DNA from: Streptomyces sp. NBC_00557 | GTDB lineage: Bacteria; Actinomycetota; Actinomycetes; Streptomycetales; Streptomycetaceae | Assembly (NCBI RefSeq): GCF_036345995.1 | Contig: NZ_CP107796.1 | Span: forward strand, 4,650,001 to 4,714,000 | DNA: 64,000 bases | Direction: 5' to 3' | In this document: piece after piece, positions 15,372 to 22,441 of the stretch | How positions within the stretch are numbered: the first letter of the stretch is position 1 | How the letters are laid out: every line of letters starts with the position of its first letter | The notes under the pieces: model-generated | Seen by the model: the letters and a program-made list of their open reading frames with translations, nothing else | Database searches by the model: none | What the model was told of the DNA's origin: nothing | Translations under genes and position numbers: made by a program

Positions 15372-15749
15372 ATGGCTGACCGTGAAGACGAGATCATGCG
15401 GGGCCTGGCCCACGCGATCTCGACCGTCTACACGATCCTGGTCGACGTCTGCGCCAACCTGCCCGTGCCGATCGGTCTCCCGACCGACCAGCACATCCCG
15501 GCAGGAGACGCAGTCCCCGCAATCCAGCGGGTGGCCGAACTCGCCAAGGACCAGCCGATGGGCGAGACCCAGGAAGCGCAGCTGTTCACCGGCTGCATCC
15601 ACCTCCTGGCCGCCATCGACCTCTACGCACTGTGTGCCACACGGTTCGTGGAGACCCGAGCCGAGGCCGTGGGCGCCAACCTCGTCTACGCCGAGGAAGC
15701 CCTCAAGAACCTCGCGCTCTGGCTGATCATCAACGAGCCCGGAGACTGA
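15372..15749 (+). CDS. Helical hypothetical protein under a regulated promoter (125 aa)
   Basis: A 125-residue protein. The ATG at 15,372 follows GGAAGGACAG; an upstream in-frame ATG lacks a ribosome site. It is all-helical and acidic with several conserved-looking aromatic and Cys residues, without membrane segments. It is a single-gene unit: its own AT-rich promoter lies upstream and a hairpin terminator lies downstream. Stand-alone genes with their own promoters in a prophage are often expressed during lysogeny, so it may be a moron. No family recognised. Confidence 0.7.
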   Translation: MADREDEIMRGLAHAISTVYTILVDVCANLPVPIGLPTDQHIPAGDAVPAIQRVAELAKDQPMGETQEAQLFTGCIHLLAAIDLYALCATRFVETRAEAVGANLVYAEEALKNLALWLIINEPGD

Positions 15750-15756
15750 TCCGACA

Positions 15757-15787
15757 GCCGCCCCCGGCACCCAGCCGGGGGCGGCTG
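15757..15787 (+). terminator. Intrinsic terminator
   Basis: A 13-bp perfect stem (15,757-15,769 with 15,775-15,787) and a 5-base loop just after the stop of the preceding gene. Confidence 0.8.
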
Positions 15788-15898
15788 CCCACTGAAAGCG
15801 AAAGACCGGCAAGGGCCAGGCCGAAGCCCTCAGCACCAGAGCGCTGTTGCGAAACCCTCACCGGTCGGATCCATCCCCCAACAGGAGGACAGGCCCCC

Positions 15899-16330
15899 AT
15901 GGTAAACACCGACCGCACCCCGGAGACCTTCGAGGAGATCGCCGCCCGCACCGGACGACCGCTCAGCACCGTACGCAACACCTGGTCCCGCCACCCGGCC
16001 TGGCCCGCCCCCCTCGAGGAGCGCCGAGGCCGCTGGCGCCAGTTCGACCCAGACGCGGTCGACGCCTTCCTACGCGCCCACATCGACCGCACCGCCGCCG
16101 TCCTCGAGCCCGAGCGCCTCTACACCGCCACCGAGCTCGAGGCCGCCGGCATCGGCCTCAAGGCGTCCACCATCCGCGCCGACCTCTCCCGCAGCCGCTC
16201 CGGCGGCCCCCGCCGCTGGCCCGAGCCCGACGACACCACGGGAGGCGTCAACCGCTGGACGGGCCGCACAGTCGCCCAGGCCCTCGAGGGCCGCCGCGGC
16301 TACCGCCGCACCAACACGGGCGACTCCTGA
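15899..16330 (+). CDS. Helix-turn-helix DNA-binding protein (143 aa)
   Basis: A 143-residue protein with a strong AGGAGGAC ribosome site. Residues 10-60 form an HTH with recognition helix R-P-L-S-T-V-R-N-T-W and a wing ending in W-R-Q-F-D-P-D-A-V-D-A-F. Residues 75-135 look like a second, related unit that starts Y-T-A-T-E-L-E-A-A-G-I and ends in a tryptophan-rich strand. This tandem MerR/AlpA-type layout suits an excision or lysogeny regulator. It is followed by a hairpin. The target is unknown. Confidence 0.8.
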   Translation: MVNTDRTPETFEEIAARTGRPLSTVRNTWSRHPAWPAPLEERRGRWRQFDPDAVDAFLRAHIDRTAAVLEPERLYTATELEAAGIGLKASTIRADLSRSRSGGPRRWPEPDDTTGGVNRWTGRTVAQALEGRRGYRRTNTGDS

Positions 16331-16374
16331 GCGTCAGCTGCCGAGCACAGCCCTGCCCTGCCACACTGCTGAGG

Positions 16375-16410
16375 AAGGCCCCGACGCAACCCCCGAGGCG
16401 GCGGGGCCTT
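16375..16410 (+). terminator. Terminator-like hairpin
   Basis: AAGGCCCCG pairs with CGGGGCCTT across an 18-base loop, between the HTH gene and the next start. Confidence 0.55.
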
Positions 16411-16429
16411 CGCACAGGAGGAACCGCCC

Positions 16430-16780
16430 ATGCACACCATCGTCAGCTGCGCGCGTAGCTGGTGGCAGGCCACGGTTGACGGGTTTCGCGCCGGCCTGGA
16501 CGTCCTCATGCACGGCACCGCCTACCCGCGCACCCTGCCGACGCAGCTGTACCGCCCACGCCCGAACCCGACCCACATCGCCGTTCTGGAACACGATCTC
16601 CTCGGCATCAGCCCTGAGCCCGGCACCGCGGCCGCCGCCATCCTGCTCCTGCGCCGCGCCGGCTCCTGCTTCGAGCACCAGCCGATGCACTCCGCCACCC
16701 CGGAGCCGACGGGCCGCTGCGCCCGCTGCGGAGCGCCCATGCGCATGGGCCCGAACGGAACGTGGCGGACGACGGGGTAG
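16430..16780 (+). CDS. Hypothetical protein with C-terminal Cys pair (116 aa)
   Basis: A 116-residue protein with an AGGAGG ribosome site. The N-terminal half is mixed and the last 30 residues contain R-C-A-R-C-G-A-P-M, half of a zinc ribbon. Two additional Cys residues upstream may complete a site. It is the last plus-strand gene before a convergent minus-strand gene. Unknown function. Confidence 0.65.
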   Translation: MHTIVSCARSWWQATVDGFRAGLDVLMHGTAYPRTLPTQLYRPRPNPTHIAVLEHDLLGISPEPGTAAAAILLLRRAGSCFEHQPMHSATPEPTGRCARCGAPMRMGPNGTWRTTG

Positions 16781-16784
16781 TGCC

Positions 16785-17381
16785 CTAGGAGCCGGGCTGC
16801 TGGTCCGTCTCCTTCAGGTCACCGTGTGAGTCCAACGACCAGCGCACACCACTGTCATCTGTGAAGTACAGCGTCGGCGGGTTGTTGTGCACGGTGGCTG
16901 GCGAGTACCGCTGCGACAGGAACTGCACCGTACGCCCGGCGCCCAGCAGATGCACCGGCACCGTCAGCAACTCCCCCGGCTGATCCGGCCGCAGGGTGGC
17001 AGCGCGTATCAGCTGTGCCTGCGCGGCGGTGTACGCCGTCCCGAAGCGCACCTCCACGTCCTTCACCGGTGCGTCACTGTCGTTCGTCACCAGGACCACC
17101 CAGTGGTTGTCGGGAACGGCCTCACCCTGGTCCGTCGTCGCGCCGGCCTTCCGCTGCGTCATGCGGATCCGCCGAGCCTGCGCCCACCGCCGGTCCTCGG
17201 CCGCAGCACGCAACTCGGCGCGCTCGAGCGCCATCGTGGCCGACTGCTCGGCGATGAACACCCGCTGTTCGCGGATCTGGTCCCGCTGACTCTTCAACGT
17301 CCACACCGCCGCGCCGGCCGCCGCCGCGGCGAAAACCGTGCCGAGCCACGTAGGCACGTCACCCCAGTTGATCACGCTCAT
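16785..17381 (-). CDS. Membrane-anchored accessory protein (198 aa)
   Basis: A minus-strand protein; the ATG at 17,381 is chosen because it begins a classic short N-terminus followed by one transmembrane helix (residues about 8-28). A basic coiled coil follows to about 75, then a beta-rich soluble domain (about 90-190) with repeated V-x-V strands and N-D-S-D-A-P-V, resembling a small Ig-like or C2-like sandwich. It is the only long minus-strand gene between 10 and 21 kb and has no phage structural role that I can see. It is a candidate moron affecting the lysogen's envelope. No family recognised. Confidence 0.7.
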   Translation of the reverse strand: MSVINWGDVPTWLGTVFAAAAAGAAVWTLKSQRDQIREQRVFIAEQSATMALERAELRAAAEDRRWAQARRIRMTQRKAGATTDQGEAVPDNHWVVLVTNDSDAPVKDVEVRFGTAYTAAQAQLIRAATLRPDQPGELLTVPVHLLGAGRTVQFLSQRYSPATVHNNPPTLYFTDDSGVRWSLDSHGDLKETDQQPGS

Positions 17382-17485
17382 ACGCGCGATTCTGACCCGC
17401 TCACCGCACGGACCGCGCCCCAGTGACGAGTTCGTGACGCTGCCACGCACGTCACTTCTCACGCGCCACCGGCCTCTGCCGCACC

Positions 17486-17722
17486 ATGGGACGCATGGAG
17501 TACGCGTCCCTGCCCCCAGGCCTGCTCACCACCCGTCTCGCCGCCAAGGCCGCTGGCGTGGAGCCAGCGACCATCCGCGACTGGGTACGCCGCGGCATAC
17601 TCCAGCGCGCCGGCGGCAGCCCCCGCCGCCCCTACTACACCGTCCAGGACGTCACCGCCGCCAAGATGGCAGCCAAGCCCAACTCGGCCCGCACCCGACG
17701 CGCCAACGTCCACCCAGCTTGA
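17486..17722 (+). CDS. MerR/AlpA-type helix-turn-helix protein (78 aa)
   Basis: A 78-residue protein (ATG at 17,486; an in-frame ATG at 17,495 is equally possible). It contains L-A-A-K-A-A-G-V-E-P-A-T-I-R-D-W-V-R-R-G-I-L, a typical MerR-like HTH, and a wing ending in Y-Y-T-V-Q-D-V. The tail is basic. It is divergent from the membrane-anchored gene, with about 100 bases between their starts, so it could control it. It may also act as an excisionase. Confidence 0.75.
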   Translation: MGRMEYASLPPGLLTTRLAAKAAGVEPATIRDWVRRGILQRAGGSPRRPYYTVQDVTAAKMAAKPNSARTRRANVHPA

Positions 17723-17796
17723 CGTGCGCCGATTCCTGGGCCACGATCTTGGCGCACACCCATGTCCGAAAACGGACTCACATACTGGCATTGATC

Positions 17797-17827
17797 AAGG
17801 CCCTGGTGATCTGAACACCAGGGCCTT
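17797..17827 (+). terminator. Intrinsic terminator
   Basis: A 12-bp perfect stem (AAGGCCCTGGTG at 17,797 with 17,816-17,827), a 7-base loop and a short pyrimidine tail. The rest of the 270-base gap to 17,996 is GC-rich with no gene that I can support. Confidence 0.8.
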
Positions 17828-17995
17828 CGTCATTGCCCGGCACCCGCCCGCACGCCCGCCAAGACCTGGGGAGGTCCACGCGGTTGAGCTTGGGGCCAGC
17901 CGCCGGCCGCGCCCGGGCGGGTGCCACCTTCCCTCCGTTTCCTCGCCAACTCCCGTGGAACCATGGGAGCAACCGCGACACAGGAGGGGGTCGAG

Positions 17996-18391
17996 ATGTT
18001 CGGCAGCAAGAAGACACCCGAGGAGAAAGCCGCAGCGAAGGCGATAACCGACCTACGCCTGGCGGCCTCCGCCATCGGCGGCATGATGGTCCGCAAGGAC
18101 CCGCTCCGCTTCACCGCACCCGGCCAGATGGACGTCCCCGTCGCCGGCGCAACCATCACCGTGGACCGAGGCGAAGCCGCCAAACGCGTCACCGCCACAC
18201 GCGTCGCACTCGCCGGCCCGTTCGCCCTGCTGATGAAGAAGGACACCACGCAGCTCTTCATCACCATCGAGGGCACCGACGGCTCCGTGATCATCCTCGG
18301 CTGTCCCGCCAAGAAGGAGCTGGCCGCCCGCAAGCTGGCAGCCCTCGTCCACAGCCAGCACCCCGCCCCGGACGACTCAGACGCCGAGTAG
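17996..18391 (+). CDS. PH-domain-like hypothetical protein (131 aa)
   Basis: A 131-residue protein with a very strong AGGAGGGGG ribosome site; in-frame ATGs upstream lack one. A charged N-terminal helix (K-K-T-P-E-E-K-A-A-A-K) is followed by about seven beta strands and a C-terminal helix. The pattern matches bacterial PH-like domains. It is flanked by hairpin terminators on both sides, so it appears to be an independent unit. Function unknown. Confidence 0.65.
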   Translation: MFGSKKTPEEKAAAKAITDLRLAASAIGGMMVRKDPLRFTAPGQMDVPVAGATITVDRGEAAKRVTATRVALAGPFALLMKKDTTQLFITIEGTDGSVIILGCPAKKELAARKLAALVHSQHPAPDDSDAE

Positions 18392-18409
18392 CCACCACCA
18401 TCACCCGAC

Positions 18410-18441
18410 GGCTCAGGCCCCGCCCGTCCGGGGCCTGAGCC
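18410..18441 (+). terminator. Intrinsic terminator
   Basis: A 13-bp perfect stem (18,410-18,422 with 18,429-18,441) and a 6-base loop, directly after the preceding gene. Confidence 0.8.
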
Positions 18442-18461
18442 GTTGCCGAGAGGACACCCCC

Positions 18462-18677
18462 ATGGCGCGCCTGCAGATACTCGAGCTGCCCTCAGAGCCT
18501 GACAGCGACGCCGAAGGCGCGTACCGGACACCGTTCGCCCTCATCCTCGACCAGGTCGCCGAGGAGGACGCCCAGACACTCAGGAGCATGGCGACGCGCG
18601 GTGACCTCAACGCCTTCGCCAGGGCGTGCGGCGCCCGAGCCATCGGCGTCTTCGAGTACACCGTGGACGTCGGCTGA
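18462..18677 (+). CDS. Small acidic protein (71 aa)
   Basis: A 71-residue acidic protein; a CGAGAGG purine stretch precedes the ATG. It looks like a small alpha/beta fold ending in an F-E-Y-T-V-D-V strand. It stands in the accessory stretch before the packaging genes. No family recognised. Confidence 0.65.
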   Translation: MARLQILELPSEPDSDAEGAYRTPFALILDQVAEEDAQTLRSMATRGDLNAFARACGARAIGVFEYTVDVG

Positions 18678-18690
18678 GAGACAGGGCCCG

Positions 18691-18897
18691 ATGCTCCGAG
18701 ACCTGCTCTACGCCCTCGCGGGCCGCTGCCCCGTGCACGATCGCGCCTCGGCCTACACCATCGCCCAGCTCGAGACCGAACTCGGCATCGACCCACAGGC
18801 CATGGCCACACACCAGGCCAACGCCCGCGACATCGTGGACGCCTACGCCGACCCCCGGCTCATCGACTGCGGCCGCAGAACCTGCCGGAACCGCTGA
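18691..18897 (+). CDS. Hypothetical protein (68 aa)
   Basis: A 68-residue protein; the ATG at 18,691 follows a GAGAGACAGG stretch. It has C-P-V-H near the N-terminus and C-G-R-R-T-C at the C-terminus, possibly one zinc site, with a helical centre. Small genes like this often precede the HNH nuclease of actinophages. Function unknown. Confidence 0.6.
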   Translation: MLRDLLYALAGRCPVHDRASAYTIAQLETELGIDPQAMATHQANARDIVDAYADPRLIDCGRRTCRNR

Positions 18898-18948
18898 CCC
18901 ACCCCCTGGGGCAGCCCACCCGGGGGCGCCCACCCGGGGAGGTACGCC

Positions 18949-19353
18949 GTGCCCTACGCCCCGCCCTCCCGCTGCACCGACCCCGAGTGCCACCAGCTGG
19001 CCACCAAGCGCGGCCGCTGCGACGACCACCAGCCCACACCATGGGCCGGCCGCGACGACAAGGCCGAGCGCTACGGCATCAGCTCAGGCGAGTGGCGCAC
19101 CCTCAAGCGCAAGGTCACCGCGCGCGACAACGGCTGCTGCTACATCTGCGGCGCCGAGCCCATCGACCCCGAGGCCTACGACCCCGACGACCGGTCGACC
19201 TGGCCACACGAGCTGGACCACATCGTCCCCATCAGCGAAGGCGGAGCACGCCGCTCCCTCGACAACCTCGGCCTGGCCTGCACCGCATGCCACGACGAGA
19301 AGAGCCGCGCAGAGGCCGCACGCGCCAACGCACGCCGCCGCAAAGCCCGCTGA
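18949..19353 (+). CDS. HNH endonuclease
   Basis: A 134-residue protein from a GTG start with GGGAGG upstream. It has an N-terminal C-x4-C ... C-x2-H cluster, then C-Y-I-C-G, the core E-L-D-H-I-V-P-I-S-E-G-G, an N-L-G-L-A-C-T-A-C-H zinc site and a basic tail. This is the complete HNH catalytic layout (D-H ... N ... H). HNH proteins directly upstream of P27/HK97-type terminases take part in DNA packaging with the terminase, probably by nicking at cos. Its position supports that role here. Confidence 0.92.
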   Translation: MPYAPPSRCTDPECHQLATKRGRCDDHQPTPWAGRDDKAERYGISSGEWRTLKRKVTARDNGCCYICGAEPIDPEAYDPDDRSTWPHELDHIVPISEGGARRSLDNLGLACTACHDEKSRAEAARANARRRKAR

Positions 19354-19381
19354 CCTTCCCCACGACCTCACGGAGGACACC

Positions 19382-19606
19382 ATGCCGACGCCCACGACCG
19401 CCCAGCAGCTCCTGGAGTACCGCGCCGAGCTGCTCGCCGGAGGCATCGCCCCCGACGTGGCGGACGCCCTGGTGCGCGACGCCGCGGCCGAGATCATCAG
19501 GGCGACCGGCCTGGAGACCAGGCCGCTCCCCAGCGCCGTGACCGCGTCGGCCGCCCCGGCCAGCGAGGCTGACCGGGGGGTAGGGGTGTCGAAATCACCA
19601 GCTTGA
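19382..19606 (+). CDS. Hypothetical protein (74 aa)
   Basis: A 74-residue protein with an ACGGAGGACACC ribosome region before the ATG. The first 45 residues are helical, with a hydrophobic face containing L-L-E-Y-R-A-E-L-L-A-G-G-I, and the tail is Ala/Ser-rich. It sits between the HNH nuclease and the small terminase. Function unknown. Confidence 0.6.
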   Translation: MPTPTTAQQLLEYRAELLAGGIAPDVADALVRDAAAEIIRATGLETRPLPSAVTASAAPASEADRGVGVSKSPA

Positions 19607-19716
19607 TCGTCTCGGGGCCCGGCGCGGTCAACTCGACGCACGTCGTCTCAGAAAAAATTTCGCGCGATGGGCCCCCGGGCCGATCACGCTGAGTAAATGT
19701 GCAGGTCAGAGGGGTG
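19607..19716 (+). other. Candidate cos or packaging region
   Basis: A 110-base non-coding stretch between the HNH and terminase genes. It contains an isolated AT block (AGAAAAAATTTCGCGCGA, 19,650-19,667) immediately followed by a G/C block centred on GGGCCCCCGGGCC. Cos sites of HNH-encoding siphophages lie just here, next to the small terminase. The site itself cannot be proven from one copy. Confidence 0.35.
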
Positions 19717-20205
19717 ATGACCATGGGGCGTACCGCCCAGCCCGCTGCCCTCAAGCTGCTGCACGGCCGCGGCAATGGCCGCGACTCCGGCGGCCGCGTC
19801 GTCAACCCGGGGCCGGCCTTCCGCCGCATCCCACCCAAGCCGCCCACCTGGCTCAGCCGCGAGGCCGCCGCCGAGTGGCGCCGTGTTGCCCCCGGCCTGC
19901 AGCGCCTGGACCTCCTCAAGGAGGAGGACCGCGCTGTGCTCGCCGCCTACTGCGAGACCTGGTCCCAGTTCGTGGAGGCCACCCGCACGGTCACGAAGGA
20001 AGGCATCACCACGCAGGTCGTCACGGTCAGCGCCTCCGGCAGCGAGACCACGCGCACCGTGCCGCACCCTGCCGTGACGATCGCCCGGTCCGCCGGCCGC
20101 GAGCTGCGGGCGTTCGCCGCGCAGTTCGGCCTGACGCCCAGCTCCGAGCAGGCCCTGGCGAGAGGGGCCGACGATGGCAGCGAGGACGACAACCCGTTCG
20201 CGTAA
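19717..20205 (+). CDS. Terminase small subunit, P27 family
   Basis: A 162-residue protein. The start at 19,717 is favoured by the AGAGGGG upstream; 19,723 is also possible. The N-terminus carries the P27-type L-K-L-L-H-G-R-G-N followed by P-P-x-W-L-S-x-E-A-A-A-E-W and a helical core to about residue 75. A short beta region and a C-terminal helix follow. The small subunit recognises viral DNA and recruits the large subunit. The last 32 bases overlap the large terminase gene. Confidence 0.93.
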   Translation: MTMGRTAQPAALKLLHGRGNGRDSGGRVVNPGPAFRRIPPKPPTWLSREAAAEWRRVAPGLQRLDLLKEEDRAVLAAYCETWSQFVEATRTVTKEGITTQVVTVSASGSETTRTVPHPAVTIARSAGRELRAFAAQFGLTPSSEQALARGADDGSEDDNPFA

Positions 20206-21958
20206 GCCCGGCAAGCCGAAGGCCGCCAAGCGCACCGACCAGCTGCAGCTGCCGGACCAGGAGGAGCTGGACCGGCTCAAGCTGAGCCCGGAGGTGGCCT
20301 GGTACCTGGTCGCCCGTGGGATCCCGCTGCCGGACTGCCCGCCGAAGTTCAAGACACCGGAGCCGCGGCAGGAGCCGGGCGCGATCTTCGATCCTGCGCG
20401 CGTGGACCGGGTGATCAACGCTTTCTCCAAGCTGAGGCACACCAAGGGGCAGTGGGCCGGCCAGCCGCTCAAGCCCGACCCGTGGCAGGTCGCCTACGTC
20501 CTGGCGCCGGTATACGGCTGGGTGCACTGGGACGATGCCGCCGACGACTACGTGCGGATCATCTCCGAGCTGTACGTCGACGTCCCCCGCAAAAACGGCA
20601 AAAGCACATTGTGTGGCGGCATCGCGATCTACATGACGGCCGCCGACGGCGAGCCCGGCGCCGAGGTCATCGCCGCGGCGACGACCAAGGACCAGGCCCG
20701 TTTCGTCTTCGACCCGATCCGGCGCCTGGCCGAGTCCGCGCCCGCGCTCAAGGGACACGTCAAGCCGCTCAAGGACAAGATCCTCCACCCCAAGAGCGGC
20801 AGCTACTTCCAGGTCATCTCCAACGTGGCAGACGCCCAGCACGGCGCGAACCTGCACGCCTCGATCCTGGACGAGCTGCACGTCCACAAGAGCCCGGACA
20901 TGCTCGAGGCCCTGGAGACCGGCACGGGCTCCCGTCGGCAGCCGCTCAACGTCGTCATCACCACGGCGGACACCGGCCGCCGTGAGACGCCGTACGACAA
21001 CAAGCGCCGGCGCATCGAGCAGCTGGCCCGCGGCGTGCTGCACGACCCGAGCGTGTACGGCGTCATCTTCGCCGCACCAGACGACGCCGACCCGCACGCC
21101 GAGGAGACCTGGCGCCTGGCTAACCCAGGCTTCGGCGTCTCGCCGACACGGGCGTACCTGGCCAAGGCCTCACGCAGGGCGCAGGGATCGGACACCGACC
21201 TCGCCTGTTTCAAGCGGCTGCACCTCGGCATCCGTACGCGGCAGGACAGCAAGTTCCTGCGGATCGAGGACTGGGACCGCAACGCGGGCATGGTGCTCGA
21301 GGCCACGCTCCGCGGCCGGGACGCCTGGGGCGGTCTGGACCTCGCCGCGACGTCCGACCTGCTGGCGCTGTGCTGGCTGTTCCCGAACGACGACGACGGC
21401 ACCCTGGACGCACTGTGGCGGTTCTGGACGCCGGAGGAGAACCTCCCGTCGCTCGACAAGCGGACGGCGCGGGCCGCATCGCGGTGGGTACGCGAGGGCT
21501 GGCTCACCACCACCCCGGGCAACGTCGCCGACTACGACTGGATCAAGGAGCAGATCCGAAAGGACCGCGACACGTTCCGGGTCCGGTCCATCGGCTACGA
21601 CCCTTGGAACGCGAGCCAGTTGACCAACGACCTGATGTCCGAGCGCGCGCCCATGGTGAAGGTGCGGCAGGGCTTCCAGACCATGTCGCCCTGCCTCAAA
21701 GAGGTCCAGCGGCTGATCAAGCGGGGCACGCCGGAGACGCCCGTGCTGCGGCACGGAGGCCATCCCATCGTCCGCTGGTGCGTCGACAACCTCGCCGTCG
21801 TCATGGACCCGGCCGGCAACGTCAAGCCGGACAAGGCCAACTCCGGCGACAAGATCGACGGCGTGTCCGCCCTGTTGACCGCCATGTCCGAGGTCCTCGC
21901 CCGGCCGCCGCGGCGCAAGTCCCGGTACGCGGACGAGGACGAAATCATGGTCGTCTAG
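20174..21958 (+). CDS. Terminase large subunit
   Basis: A 594-residue packaging ATPase and nuclease. Walker A is R-K-N-G-K-S-T at about residues 139-145, Walker B is I-L-D-E-L-H at 231-236, and the coupling Thr-Thr is in V-I-T-T-A-D-T. The RNase H-like nuclease starts with G-L-D-L-A-A-T-S-D at about 389 and includes the later Asp in D-P-W-N-A. Length matches HK97-type large terminases. It overlaps the small subunit and its TAG stop overlaps, palindromically, the stop of a minus-strand gene. Confidence 0.96.
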   Translation: MAARTTTRSRKPGKPKAAKRTDQLQLPDQEELDRLKLSPEVAWYLVARGIPLPDCPPKFKTPEPRQEPGAIFDPARVDRVINAFSKLRHTKGQWAGQPLKPDPWQVAYVLAPVYGWVHWDDAADDYVRIISELYVDVPRKNGKSTLCGGIAIYMTAADGEPGAEVIAAATTKDQARFVFDPIRRLAESAPALKGHVKPLKDKILHPKSGSYFQVISNVADAQHGANLHASILDELHVHKSPDMLEALETGTGSRRQPLNVVITTADTGRRETPYDNKRRRIEQLARGVLHDPSVYGVIFAAPDDADPHAEETWRLANPGFGVSPTRAYLAKASRRAQGSDTDLACFKRLHLGIRTRQDSKFLRIEDWDRNAGMVLEATLRGRDAWGGLDLAATSDLLALCWLFPNDDDGTLDALWRFWTPEENLPSLDKRTARAASRWVREGWLTTTPGNVADYDWIKEQIRKDRDTFRVRSIGYDPWNASQLTNDLMSERAPMVKVRQGFQTMSPCLKEVQRLIKRGTPETPVLRHGGHPIVRWCVDNLAVVMDPAGNVKPDKANSGDKIDGVSALLTAMSEVLARPPRRKSRYADEDEIMVV

Positions 21959-22182
21959 CTCAGGCCGAAGGATGCGGCGCCGTACGACGGGAGTTGGACG
22001 TCCACGTCCAGCGTCAGCTCAACGGACTGACCGTCGTCTGCGACACGGGCCGCCAGGATGCGCCCCGTCGTCTGGTCCTTGCCCGGGATGTTCACCGGTA
22101 CCTCTTTCCCGATCTGTCCGTCGAAGGCGTTTGCCGCGAAGGTCGCACCGGCGGGGGTGGGCTGGTTGCACTTCATCTCCAT
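21955..22182 (-). CDS. Antisense-oriented small protein in the late operon (75 aa)
   Basis: A 75-residue minus-strand gene (ATG at 22,180-22,182, with a second Met two codons on). It has one Cys near the N-terminus and a beta-rich body with the pattern G-K-E-V-P-V-N-I-P-G-K-D-Q-T-T-G-R-I-L, resembling a small barrel that could bind ligand or protein. Its stop shares the palindrome CTAG with the large terminase stop. Since it opposes the late transcript, it is probably expressed separately, as morons are. Confidence 0.7.
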   Translation of the reverse strand: MEMKCNQPTPAGATFAANAFDGQIGKEVPVNIPGKDQTTGRILAARVADDGQSVELTLDVDVQLPSYGAASFGLS

Positions 22183-22219
22183 GCCGCCACCGTAGCGGCC
22201 CGACCGAAGGAGGTCAGCC

Positions 22220-22441
22220 GTGTTCGCGTGGCGCCGTACGGCCGTACGTAAGCGAGTCGTCGTCAACCTGGCCGACAAGGCATTCCGGGCGATCCTGTGG
22301 GCCAAGCGCGGCCCGCTCCTGGTCCTGCGCGACGCCGAACTCCTCGAAGCCGGCCGCGCGCCGCAGCCGGTGGACGGCGAGGTCGTCATCGAGCGCGCTC
22401 GCGTGGAGTTCATCCAGGTCCTGGCGGGCGGTGAGAGCTGA
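22220..22441 (+). CDS. Small basic head-region protein (73 aa)
   Basis: A 73-residue protein from a GTG with AAGGAGG upstream, directly coupled to the portal start (the final A of its TGA is the first base of the portal ATG). Very basic N-terminus, then V-V-V-N-L and a beta-rich body. Position between terminase and portal is common for short hypothetical proteins in actinophages. Function unknown. Confidence 0.7.
   Translation: MFAWRRTAVRKRVVVNLADKAFRAILWAKRGPLLVLRDAELLEAGRAPQPVDGEVVIERARVEFIQVLAGGES

Noticed and set aside
17778..18017. A 79-codon minus-strand frame in the gap before 17,996
   Set aside because: It overlaps the terminator and the ribosome site of the next gene and lacks any start signal.
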